Positions 1-6,446 of a stretch of DNA of 13,146 bases are shown here, in pieces. Each line of letters begins with the position of its first letter. Position 1 is the stretch's first letter. The stretch comes from Flavobacteriaceae bacterium (GTDB lineage Bacteria; Bacteroidota; Bacteroidia; Flavobacteriales; Flavobacteriaceae): positions 1 to 13,146 of the forward strand of contig CANKLK010000048.1 of assembly GCA_947482805.1 (NCBI GenBank). The letters are read 5' to 3'. A program made the translations under genes and the position numbers. The notes under the pieces are model-generated. The model saw only the letters and a list, made by a program, of their open reading frames with translations. It was not told where the DNA came from and did no database searches.

Positions 1-2
1 GA

Positions 3-164
3 ATTGTGGTTTATGACATGACAGGAAGATTGATCGAGAGAAGAGATGTTAGACCAAGTGATATGGTTGAGCAACAAATTGGAGATCGTTATCCAAGTGG
101 CGTTTATAACGTTGTTATTACACAAGGACAAGAAGTCAAAACACTTCGAGTTATTAAGAGATAA
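3..164 (+). CDS. C-terminal end of a T9SS-secreted protein (partial)
   Basis: Only the last 53 codons are in the window; the frame is open at the left edge and stops with TAA at 162-164. The tail reads as a Por-type sorting domain (TIGR04183-like): YDMTGRL near the start, then YPSGVYNVVI, then a basic end KTLRVIKR. In Bacteroidota this beta-sandwich tail directs a protein through the type IX secretion system and is removed at the outer membrane. The passenger domain is not visible, so the function of the whole protein cannot be stated. A terminator follows 17 bases after the stop, so the gene is not part of the polysaccharide operon. The family call is from motif pattern only. Confidence 0.8.
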   Translation: MVVYDMTGRLIERRDVRPSDMVEQQIGDRYPSGVYNVVITQGQEVKTLRVIKR

Positions 165-181
165 TAACTTATAATATCTTC

Positions 182-217
182 AAAAAAAAATCCCTGCTTA
201 ACGGCAGGGATTTTTTT
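182..217 (+). terminator. Intrinsic terminator, possibly bidirectional
   Basis: A perfect 7-bp stem, TCCCTGC (191-197) with GCAGGGA (204-210), closes a 6-base loop. It is followed by seven T (211-217) and preceded by nine A (182-190), which can extend the stem and give a T tract on the opposite strand. It ends the upstream T9SS gene and insulates the polysaccharide operon from read-through. Confidence 0.92.
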
Positions 218-250
218 ATATAATTAGTTTACCAGCTCTATTTTATATTT

Positions 251-270
251 TTAAGTTTACTTTAACTTAA
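251..270. promoter_or_regulatory. Inverted repeat upstream of the -33 box (candidate operator 1)
   Basis: TTAAGTT (251-257) and AACTTAA (264-270) form a perfect 7-bp dyad with a 6-base spacer, ending 10 bases before the -33 box. It has no T tract and sits in a promoter region, so a protein-binding site is more likely than a terminator. Its half-site resembles that of the dyad at 299-319 (shared pattern WTRAGTW). The binding protein is unknown; the adjacent winged-helix regulator is the obvious candidate. Confidence 0.4.
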
Positions 271-280
271 TAGTTAATTA

Positions 281-311
281 TTTGTATTCGTTAAAAATAT
301 GAGTACTTTTG
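281..311 (+). promoter_or_regulatory. Bacteroidota-type promoter of the polysaccharide operon
   Basis: A -33 box TTTG (281-284) is followed after 19 bases by TACTTTTG (304-311), an exact match to the -7 consensus TAnnTTTG used by the Bacteroidota primary sigma factor. The start of transcription would fall near 316-318, giving a leader of under 20 bases before the ATG at 335. It is the only place in the window where I found both boxes intact in front of a gene. The -7 box lies within an inverted repeat (299-319). Confidence 0.75.
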
Positions 312-319
312 TTACTCAT
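299..319. promoter_or_regulatory. Inverted repeat overlapping the -7 box (candidate operator 2)
   Basis: ATGAGTA (299-305) and TACTCAT (313-319) form a perfect 7-bp dyad with a 7-base spacer. The -7 hexamer region (304-311) sits in the spacer and left arm, and the predicted transcription start falls in the right arm. A protein bound here would block RNA polymerase directly. The geometry suits a dimeric winged-helix repressor. Confidence 0.45.
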
Positions 320-334
320 TAATAAAAGAAACTA

Positions 335-838
335 ATGTTAGAAACTCTTATAACATCTAAAACGCGTTTGCGCATTTTGATTAAATTCTTTATTAATGTT
401 ACTACAAATGGCCACTTAAGAGGCTTGGCTACTGAGATGCAGGAATCCACAAATGCCATTAGAAAAGAGCTGAATAATCTTTCAGATGCGGGTTATTTAG
501 ATAAGTTTAATGAGAAAAATCGTGTAAGCTACAAGGCTAATACTAAGCATCCCTTATTCTTGACTTTGCAAAAAATAATTCATCAACATATTGGTTTAGA
601 GTCTATAGTGTCAAGTATTTTAGAACGGTTAGGTTCAATAAAAACTATCATTGTTGTTGGGGATTATGCCAATGGAATTGACAGTGGGGTTATAGAAGTT
701 GTTTTGGTTGGTGACGATTTAGATAAAGATTATATCAATAGATTAGCAAATAAAATTAAAAGTAAGATTGATAGGGAAGTTCATTTCATTGCGAAGAACT
801 CGTATGAGGGAGTAGGTCTTATTTTGTTTCAAATTTAA
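335..838 (+). CDS. Winged-helix regulator with degenerate nucleotidyltransferase-like domain
   Basis: 167 residues. Residues about 5-70 read as a winged helix: a helical start, then LRGLATEMQESTNAIRKEL as helix-turn-recognition helix, then a wing ending YKANTKHP. Residues about 85-167 look like a nucleotidyltransferase (MNT-type) fold with its active site lost. Where active members carry GSxxxG followed by DxD, this protein has GDYANG (109-114) and then GVIEVV. Such proteins are often annotated as ArsR-like regulators at the head of Flavobacteriia polysaccharide loci. It is the first gene after the only clear promoter and ends 14 bases before the UpxY-like gene, so the two probably form a control pair. 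The ATG at 335 fits the predicted transcript start. The DNA-binding role is well supported; target and ligand are unknown. Confidence 0.75.
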   Translation: MLETLITSKTRLRILIKFFINVTTNGHLRGLATEMQESTNAIRKELNNLSDAGYLDKFNEKNRVSYKANTKHPLFLTLQKIIHQHIGLESIVSSILERLGSIKTIIVVGDYANGIDSGVIEVVLVGDDLDKDYINRLANKIKSKIDREVHFIAKNSYEGVGLILFQI

Positions 839-852
839 TTAATACTGTTTCT

Positions 853-1311
853 ATGCCTTGGTATGTTTTGTATACGAAATCTAGACAGGAAAAAAAGGTA
901 ACTGAGGGTTTAAACCTCTTGGGTGTTAATGCCTATTGTCCCGTGGTAACAACTATGAAACAATGGTCAGATAGAAAGAAGAAAGTGGAGGAGCCCTTAA
1001 TTAAGTCCTATGTTTTTGTTAATTTGGAGGAATCTAATAGAGATATTGTATTTGAAGTTCCGGGTGTAGTCCGTTATTTATTTTGGCTGGGAAAACCAGC
1101 AGTTGTTCGTGATATAGAGATTGAGGCATTACAGCGTAATTTAAATGGAATAATCACCTCTTTTGAAATTATGACTGTATCAAAAGGATCAAATTATTCA
1201 ATTACTGAGGGACCATTTAAAGGATTAGAAGGGATTGTCACACGAGTAAATAAAAGTTCAATTCAGATTATTTTAAAGGAATTGGGTTTTTTGATTACTA
1301 TTAATTCATAA
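853..1311 (+). CDS. UpxY-type NusG-like transcription antiterminator
   Basis: 152 residues. The start PWYVLYTKSRQEKKV and residues up to about 95 are a NusG N-terminal (NGN) domain, including PLIKSYVFVNL (48-58) and VPGVVRYLF (69-77). The C-terminal part has a KOW-like stretch, EGPFKGLEGIVTRV (119-132), and ends in a beta strand. NGN domains bind the RNA polymerase clamp and promote processive elongation. Specialised paralogs such as Bacteroides UpxY and enterobacterial RfaH act on long surface-polysaccharide operons. It is somewhat shorter than typical UpxY proteins, with a compact tail. It lies between the HTH regulator and the biosynthetic genes, with a 107-base leader downstream where it may load. 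It is too divergent in context to be housekeeping NusG. Confidence 0.9.
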   Translation: MPWYVLYTKSRQEKKVTEGLNLLGVNAYCPVVTTMKQWSDRKKKVEEPLIKSYVFVNLEESNRDIVFEVPGVVRYLFWLGKPAVVRDIEIEALQRNLNGIITSFEIMTVSKGSNYSITEGPFKGLEGIVTRVNKSSIQIILKELGFLITINS

Positions 1312-1418
1312 AAGGGTTAGCTAAATAACCAAAATTTGTTAGTTTAATGGGACTGATAGGGCGAAGCCGTAAAAAAATAATTTAAAAATTAATTGCATAA
1401 CTTATTAAAATATTTATT
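1312..1418 (+). promoter_or_regulatory. Leader between regulators and biosynthetic genes, with GC-rich islet
   Basis: This 107-base gene-free stretch holds two notable elements in otherwise AT-rich DNA. The first is a weak hairpin, GGTTA (1315-1319) with TAACC (1326-1330) and a 6-base loop, lacking a T tract. The second is GGGCGAAGCCG (1359-1369), in which GGC and GCC (1360-1362, 1366-1368) can pair around a GAA loop. The islet recalls, in position and hairpin-forming ability, the ops element (GGCGGTAGCGT) that recruits RfaH in enterobacteria. Recruitment of the UpxY-like protein here is inference only. I see no convincing promoter or terminator in the stretch. Confidence 0.4.
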
Positions 1419-2174
1419 ATGAAAAAACTTAATATTAAAAATCAATTTATTATTGGTTATAAATTATTAAATGATGAATATTATATTGAAATAAATAAAA
1501 AATCTTTTGAAGAGAAAAGTAAAACAACTTCAAGAACAGAAATAATTAATTTTTTATTAAAATTTTTATCTATTGATAGAGAGACAAAGTATCTTGAAAT
1601 AGGAGTAAGAAATCCAAATGATAATTTTGATAAAATTGTGTCATCTATAAAATATAGCTGTGACCCAGGTGTTGAATTTAAAACTAATCCGGTAGATTTT
1701 AAAATGACGAGTGATGATTTATTTAATAATTTGAAAGAAGGAAAAATATTAAATAAAGATATAAAATTTGATGTTATTTTTATTGATGGGTTACATTTAG
1801 CAGATCAAGTGGATAAGGACATCAAAAATTCATTGAAATTTATTAATGATGATGGATTTATAGTTTTGCATGATTGTAATCCCCCTTCAGAGTTTCATGC
1901 AAGAGAAAATTATGAATTTAAGTATACACCTGCAAAAGGATATTGGAATGGAACCACATGGAAAGCTTTTTTTAAATATAGAAAATCAAATAAGTGTTTT
2001 TCTTGCTGCATAGATAGTGATTGGGGTGTAGGAATTATTTCAAAAACTAAGGATATAGGTAAGTCAACTACAATAGAAAATAATTTCTATGATTATTATG
2101 TGTTAAATGATAATCGAAAAGAAAGTTTAAATCTCATAAATTTTGATGAATTAAAAAAAAAATTAACTAAATGA
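1419..2174 (+). CDS. Class I SAM-dependent methyltransferase (Methyltransf_24-like)
   Basis: 251 residues. The Rossmann core shows YLEIGV (58-63, glycine-rich SAM loop), a short acidic stretch SCDPG (80-84), FDVIFIDGLH (117-126) and FIVLHDCNPP (147-156). This set is typical of the Methyltransf_24 class found in glycan and secondary-metabolite clusters. The WNGTTWKAF segment (176-184) and a C-terminal extension probably shape the acceptor site. It is probably a cytoplasmic O-methyltransferase acting on a sugar of the polysaccharide; the acceptor is unknown. It is the first biosynthetic gene after the leader and overlaps the next gene by 4 bases (ATGA), so the two are translationally coupled. 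Base use is extremely AT-rich (about 12% GC in the row 1441-1500), unlike the upstream UpxY gene. Confidence 0.8.
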   Translation: MKKLNIKNQFIIGYKLLNDEYYIEINKKSFEEKSKTTSRTEIINFLLKFLSIDRETKYLEIGVRNPNDNFDKIVSSIKYSCDPGVEFKTNPVDFKMTSDDLFNNLKEGKILNKDIKFDVIFIDGLHLADQVDKDIKNSLKFINDDGFIVLHDCNPPSEFHARENYEFKYTPAKGYWNGTTWKAFFKYRKSNKCFSCCIDSDWGVGIISKTKDIGKSTTIENNFYDYYVLNDNRKESLNLINFDELKKKLTK

Positions 2175-2884
2175 AATATTGCCTTTTTCTCACTGCTTCC
2201 ATCGACCCTAAAAATACTCCACAAGTAGGACGTAATTCTATAGAAATGCGTGAGAATGATTATTTTCTATCTCTTCAACAATTTTCTAGATTAGAATTTA
2301 ATATCGTTTTTTGCGAAAATAGTGGTTTTCATTCTGAAAAAATTATAAATTATTGTTCCAAACATGGAATTGAGTACCTTTCTTTTATCTCTAGGGAAAG
2401 CTTTAGAGGGAAAGGGCACGGAGAAAAAGAAATATTTGATTATGCATTATCTAATTCCAATTACGTAAATGAGTCAGAATATATTGTAAAAATTACAGGT
2501 AGGATTTACATTAAAAACATTTCAAAAATACTTGAAGATCTTTCAAAAAGTACTTTTTATGTTTCAACTAATTTAACCAGAAATTTAACTTGGTCAGATA
2601 GTCGGTTGATAATCTTTAAAAAGAACTTTTATAAGGATTATTTTAAGGCTATATTAGAAAATCATCTCGATGAATCTAAAGGAGTAGTTTTCGAGCGATG
2701 TTTAGCAAGAGCTTGCCATAAAGTTTTTACAGATGGTTTTACATGGACTCCTTTGCCTAATTATCCACATTATGTTGGGTATAATGCCTCAAATAATCAA
2801 AAGTATCAAAAGAATATTTTTAAAAGAATAAAATATTATATCTATTATAAAATAAAGTTGTTTGTTATGTCTCAAACAATATAA
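2171..2884 (+). CDS. Putative glycosyltransferase of uncertain family
   Basis: 237 residues. I cannot place it in a named family. Visible landmarks are a beta-strand start with LFLTASIDPKN, FCENSG (47-52), GKGHGEKEIF (80-89), VKITGR (106-111), DSRLIIF (143-149) and a basic, aromatic C-terminal helix. An N-terminal strand followed by an ENSG turn, then a K-TGR segment, fits a GT-A-like nucleotide-sugar enzyme. Proteins with the KITGR block occur in polysaccharide loci, usually as hypothetical or glycosyltransferase. There is no signal peptide, and the basic tail could sit on the inner membrane. The 4-base overlap with the preceding methyltransferase suggests the two act on the same sugar. Function is inferred from context plus motif shape. 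Confidence 0.5.
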   Translation: MKYCLFLTASIDPKNTPQVGRNSIEMRENDYFLSLQQFSRLEFNIVFCENSGFHSEKIINYCSKHGIEYLSFISRESFRGKGHGEKEIFDYALSNSNYVNESEYIVKITGRIYIKNISKILEDLSKSTFYVSTNLTRNLTWSDSRLIIFKKNFYKDYFKAILENHLDESKGVVFERCLARACHKVFTDGFTWTPLPNYPHYVGYNASNNQKYQKNIFKRIKYYIYYKIKLFVMSQTI

Positions 2885-2912
2885 TATTTAAATTAAAACT
2901 TTAATTAATTAA

Positions 2913-3761
2913 ATGAATAACCAGCAGACTTGGACAGAAGAGATAAAATCTCAAAACACTATTTTTTCTATTAATTTTAAAGAGGTTTGGCATTATAGAG
3001 ATTTATTGTTAATGCTAGTAAAAAGGGATTATGTCACTTTTTATAAACAAACTATATTGGGTCCGATATGGTTTTTTGTTCAACCTTTAATGACTACGGT
3101 GGTTTATTTAGTTCTATTTGGGCAAATTGCCAAACTGTCTACTGATGGGGCGCCTCAAATTGCTTTTTATTTAGCAGGCATCACTATTTGGAATTACTTT
3201 TCGGAAGCGTTAACTAAAACTTCTACGGTTTTTAAGGATAATGCTAATCTTTTTGGTAAAGTTTATTTTCCAAGATTGATTATGCCTCTAGCAATTGTTT
3301 GTTCAGGGTTAATGAAATTTGCTATACAGTTTGGATTGTTTATAGCTGTTGTGCTATATTTCACATTTATTAATCCCAAAATTCATCCTAATTTATGGGT
3401 GTTAATAACACCTTTTTTAGTTTTACTCATGGCTACTTTTGCCTTAGGATTAGGAATGATTTTTTCCTCTTTAACTACAAAATATAAAGATTTGGTTTTC
3501 TTGCTTAGTTTCGGAATTCAACTTTTTATGTATGCAACTCCGGTGGTATATCCTACTTCTGCTATGCCAACAAAATTTGCTTGGTTGCTTCATATTAATC
3601 CACTAACCGGTATTTTTGAATGTTTTCGTTATGCCTATTTAGGAACAGGTACTTTTCAGACTATGGATTTGATTATAAGTACAATATTAATCGGGATACT
3701 TTTTTTTATTGGTATAGTGATTTACAATAAAGTAGAAAAGAGTTTTATGGATACGGTGTAG
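2913..3761 (+). CDS. wzm: Polysaccharide ABC transporter permease (Wzm/ABC-2 type)
   Basis: 282 residues, the usual length for Wzm. After a soluble start and an amphipathic stretch (HYRDLLLMLVKRDY, 27-40) there are about six membrane segments, roughly 52-72, 84-104, 122-150, 164-187, 194-215 and 255-273. Family landmarks include ILGPIWFFVQP (48-58), LFGKVYFPRLIMP (113-125), KYKDLVF (190-196) and the conserved NPLTGIFECFR (229-239). Wzm forms the inner-membrane channel that moves a lipid-linked O-antigen or capsule chain from cytoplasm to periplasm, powered by Wzt. The ATPase gene follows after 26 bases. This pair implies an ABC-dependent rather than Wzx/Wzy-dependent assembly route. Base use is less AT-rich than in the flanking decorating genes. 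Confidence 0.93.
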   Translation: MNNQQTWTEEIKSQNTIFSINFKEVWHYRDLLLMLVKRDYVTFYKQTILGPIWFFVQPLMTTVVYLVLFGQIAKLSTDGAPQIAFYLAGITIWNYFSEALTKTSTVFKDNANLFGKVYFPRLIMPLAIVCSGLMKFAIQFGLFIAVVLYFTFINPKIHPNLWVLITPFLVLLMATFALGLGMIFSSLTTKYKDLVFLLSFGIQLFMYATPVVYPTSAMPTKFAWLLHINPLTGIFECFRYAYLGTGTFQTMDLIISTILIGILFFIGIVIYNKVEKSFMDTV

Positions 3762-3787
3762 AAAAAGAGAAATATAAAATAAAATTA

Positions 3788-5014
3788 ATGAAACAATTAG
3801 CTATCAAAGCTGAGAATATATCGAAGCAATACCGACTGGGAGAAGTTGGGACAGGAACCTTGAGCCATGACTTAAACCGTTTTTGGCATAAAGTTCGGGG
3901 ATTAGAAGATCCTTATATAAAAATTGGTGAAGCAAATGATAGAAGTAGTAAAGGCGAAAGTGATTATGTATGGTCTTTGCGTGATATTAATTTTGAAATT
4001 GAAAAAGGCGATGCAGTTGGAATTATTGGCAGAAATGGTGCTGGTAAAAGCACACTATTAAAACTCTTAAGCAAAGTAACTAAGCCTACCACAGGAAGAT
4101 TTAAAGTCAATGGGCGTATTGCTTCTTTGCTTGAAGTAGGAACAGGCTTTAACCCAGAAATGACAGGAAGAGAGAATATCTATTTGAACGGAGCTATTCT
4201 TGGTATGCGTCGTCACGAGATTACTAGAAAACTTGATGAAATCATTGCTTTCAGTGGTGTTGAGCGTTATATAGATACTCCGGTTAAACGCTATTCTTCT
4301 GGAATGTACGTTAGATTGGCTTTTGCTGTAGCTGCTCATTTAGAAAGTGAAATCCTAATTGTAGATGAAGTATTAGCAGTTGGTGATGCAGATTTTCAAA
4401 AAAAATGTTTAGGAAAAATGGGTGATGTTTCGAAAAATGAGGGAAGAACTGTTTTGTTTGTGAGTCATAATATGAGTGCCATTCAAAACTTATGTGGAAA
4501 AGCCATTTTATTAAAAAATGGCGGCATACAGTATCAAGGAAATGTGAGTGAAGTTACTGCTTTATACCATAATGAGGATTTAACTTCAAATAAAATTGAA
4601 TTCATCGATAATAAATACATAAAAAAGATTTCTATAAATCAAATAGGAGATAAGATTGAATTAATATGTGACTTTGAAACGGATATTGTTCTATCAAAAC
4701 CTATAATTGGTTTTGTTATTTCAGATAAATATGGCAATAGAATTTGCGGTGATAATCCTTTGGTTCAAAAAGAACATAAACCAATATTTCCTTCCAGAAA
4801 AGGAACAATTTCAGCACTCATTGAATATCCAAAATTATTAAATGGTAAATATTTGCTTTCATTTTGGTTTGCAGATGGAATAATTGGAGCATTACTCGAA
4901 TTAGAAAATATTTTGACATTTGATATCACTGATATGGTTAAATACGAAAAACCCGTAGAGCCTGACTTTATTGGACCTGTTGTTCCAGTTGTTAGTTGGA
5001 ATTATTATGATTAA
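3788..5014 (+). CDS. wzt: Polysaccharide ABC transporter ATPase with C-terminal carbohydrate-binding domain (Wzt)
   Basis: 408 residues in two parts. The ATPase (about 1-260) has Walker A GRNGAGKST (81-89), signature YSSGM (169-173), Walker B ILIVDE (189-194) and the H-loop SHN (226-228). The region SLLEVGTGFNPEMTGRENI belongs to the polysaccharide exporter subclass. Residues about 265-408 are a beta-rich Wzt_C-like domain ending in GPVVPVVSWNYYD. In E. coli O8/O9a this domain binds the modified chain end and licenses export. The ATPase drives transport through Wzm, encoded just upstream. GC content falls sharply near base 4560, at the domain border: sampled rows are 33-40% before and 20-28% after, suggesting the binding domain was exchanged with the variable cargo. 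A TylF-type methyltransferase follows after 29 bases. Confidence 0.93.
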   Translation: MKQLAIKAENISKQYRLGEVGTGTLSHDLNRFWHKVRGLEDPYIKIGEANDRSSKGESDYVWSLRDINFEIEKGDAVGIIGRNGAGKSTLLKLLSKVTKPTTGRFKVNGRIASLLEVGTGFNPEMTGRENIYLNGAILGMRRHEITRKLDEIIAFSGVERYIDTPVKRYSSGMYVRLAFAVAAHLESEILIVDEVLAVGDADFQKKCLGKMGDVSKNEGRTVLFVSHNMSAIQNLCGKAILLKNGGIQYQGNVSEVTALYHNEDLTSNKIEFIDNKYIKKISINQIGDKIELICDFETDIVLSKPIIGFVISDKYGNRICGDNPLVQKEHKPIFPSRKGTISALIEYPKLLNGKYLLSFWFADGIIGALLELENILTFDITDMVKYEKPVEPDFIGPVVPVVSWNYYD

Positions 5015-5043
5015 AAAACAATTTTAAAAATAAAAAAACAAGA

Positions 5044-5727
5044 ATGAAACTAATTAAGAAATTAATAAAAAAAATAATTGCATCTAAAAAATATAGAGAT
5101 AAAATAAAAGGATATTCCAGTTTTTACAAAAAAAATAAAGATTATACCATGATAGATGAAAAAACATATATCAATAATCTTAAAATAGCAGAAAAAACCA
5201 AAAATATAACTGGAGATATTGTAGAATGCGGTGTATGGCGTGGTGGAATGATTGCCGGTATCGCAGAATCAATGGGGCCAAAGTCAAAATACTACCTATA
5301 TGATAGTTTTGAGGGATTGCCCAATCCTACTGAAATTGATGGAGCAAAAGCTATGGATTGGCAAAATAATCCAGATGAAGAACATTATCATGATAATTGC
5401 AGAGCCGAAATTAAATTTGCTAATGAAGCTATGATAAAAACTGGAGTAGATTTTGAATTAATTAAAGGTTGGTTTGAGAATACAATTCCTTTTCATAAAC
5501 ATGAAAATATAAGTCTATTAAGGTTAGATGCTGATTGGTATGAATCCACCATTATATGTTTAAATCATCTTTTTCCAAAAGTTGTATTAGGAGGTATAAT
5601 AATAATTGATGATTATTATTCATGGGAAGGTTGTAGTAAAGCAGTTCATGACTATCTTTCTGAAATTAAATCAAATTGTAGAATATTCCAATTAGATAAT
5701 AGAACTGCATATATTATTAAGAAATAG
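5044..5727 (+). CDS. TylF/MycF-type macrocin O-methyltransferase family protein
   Basis: 227 residues, near the family's usual size. Motifs in order are VECGVWRGG (60-68, SAM-binding loop), YDSFEGLP (86-93), WFENTIP (143-149), LLRLDADWYEST (158-169) and GGIIIIDDYYSW (183-194). The two acidic motifs, DAD and DDY, fit the metal site of TylF-like sugar O-methyltransferases, which methylate hydroxyls of deoxysugars with SAM and magnesium. A lysine-rich first 30 residues precede the core. It lies directly after wzt, so it may add a methyl group recognised by the Wzt C-terminal domain, or simply methylate a repeat-unit sugar. The acceptor cannot be told from sequence. After it comes a 112-base AT-rich gap. 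Confidence 0.88.
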   Translation: MKLIKKLIKKIIASKKYRDKIKGYSSFYKKNKDYTMIDEKTYINNLKIAEKTKNITGDIVECGVWRGGMIAGIAESMGPKSKYYLYDSFEGLPNPTEIDGAKAMDWQNNPDEEHYHDNCRAEIKFANEAMIKTGVDFELIKGWFENTIPFHKHENISLLRLDADWYESTIICLNHLFPKVVLGGIIIIDDYYSWEGCSKAVHDYLSEIKSNCRIFQLDNRTAYIIKK

Positions 5728-5764
5728 TTTTATTTTTAAATTTAATTACATCAAGACACATTTT

Positions 5765-5793
5765 TTTGTTCTTATATTTTATTATAATTTTTG
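5765..5793 (+). promoter_or_regulatory. Possible weak internal promoter
   Basis: Within the 112-base gap at 5728-5839, TTTG (5765-5768) is followed after 17 bases by AATTTTTG (5786-5793), one mismatch from TAnnTTTG. The next ATG is 46 bases downstream. The mismatch falls in the TA pair and the DNA is very T-rich, so chance is a real alternative. I see no hairpin or terminator in this gap. Confidence 0.25.
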
Positions 5794-5839
5794 GGTTAAT
5801 TAAATATTGATAAAAGTTTTATAATTTAAATAAATAAAT

Positions 5840-6409
5840 ATGTTTGTCATTTTAAGAAGTTTATCTTTTTTAAATTTTTACATCCAAAATAAAATTAGAT
5901 TATTTAGTTTTTATTTTAGGGAAATCAACATTTCTCCTACTGTTAAAATTGATAAAAATGTAAGTCTTTATTTGACATCTCCTTTTTATCAATCAAGAAA
6001 AGGGAAAATAATTATAAAGAAAAAATCACTTTTAAGTCAAGATTTTATCTGTCATGCCTATGGAGGTAATGTAATAATAGGCGAAAATACTTTTATAGGT
6101 CCAAACGTAATAATATATGGACATGGGAATGTTACTATTGGAGATAATTGTCTAATTGCGATGGGTTGCAAAATTATTTCAGCTAATCATTCTTATGCTT
6201 TGGGAACTAAAATTGCGCATCAAAAAAACATATTAAGTCCAGTAATTATTGGAAATGATGTTTGGCTTGGTGCAGATGTCAAAGTCCTTGCAGGAGTAAC
6301 TATAGGAGATGGAAGTGTCGTTGCTTCAGGTAGTGTAGTAACAAAATCTCTTCCAGAAAATTCTATTTCTGTTGGCATACCAGCAAAAATCATAAAATAC
6401 AGAGAATAG
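5840..6409 (+). CDS. Left-handed beta-helix (hexapeptide repeat) acyltransferase
   Basis: 189 residues. From about 75 onward the [LIV]-G-x-x-x-x repeats are clear: VIIGENTFIGPNVII, VTIGDNCLIAMG, VIIGNDVWLGADV, VTIGDGSVVASGSVV, closing with the typical SVGIPAKII (177-185). The loop SANHSYA (114-120) supplies the probable catalytic histidine, H117, as in maltose/galactoside-type O-acetyltransferases. Such enzymes are trimers that move acetyl from acetyl-CoA to a sugar hydroxyl or amine in the cytoplasm. The N-terminal 70 residues are hydrophobic-aromatic and lack repeats; they could serve as a membrane contact. Placement among methyltransferases and glycosyltransferases supports O- or N-acetylation of the polysaccharide. 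The exact acyl group and target are unknown. Confidence 0.9.
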   Translation: MFVILRSLSFLNFYIQNKIRLFSFYFREINISPTVKIDKNVSLYLTSPFYQSRKGKIIIKKKSLLSQDFICHAYGGNVIIGENTFIGPNVIIYGHGNVTIGDNCLIAMGCKIISANHSYALGTKIAHQKNILSPVIIGNDVWLGADVKVLAGVTIGDGSVVASGSVVTKSLPENSISVGIPAKIIKYRE

Positions 6410-6446
6410 CAATACATATTTTATAATAATATTTTTAAATCTTTAG

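Noticed and set aside
251..319. Invertible phase-variable promoter as in Bacteroides capsule loci
   Set aside because: The dyads are only 7 bp each with 6-7 base spacers and no longer repeats flank the promoter; no invertase gene is present in the window.
1315..1330. Hairpin after the UpxY gene as a terminator
   Set aside because: The stem is 5 bp, AT-rich and lacks a T tract; the following genes are co-directional, so an operon leader is the better reading.
4067..4339. Minus-strand frame of 90 codons inside wzt
   Set aside because: It lies wholly opposite the conserved ATPase motifs, has no recognisable domain and no promoter; it is a shadow of the coding strand.
5252..5434. Plus-strand 60-codon frame inside the TylF-type gene
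   Set aside because: It is out of frame within strongly conserved methyltransferase motifs and its product is low-complexity; no evidence of separate use.
6220..6417. Minus-strand 65-codon frame opposite the acyltransferase end
   Set aside because: It is antisense to the hexapeptide repeats, whose periodicity readily keeps the other strand open.
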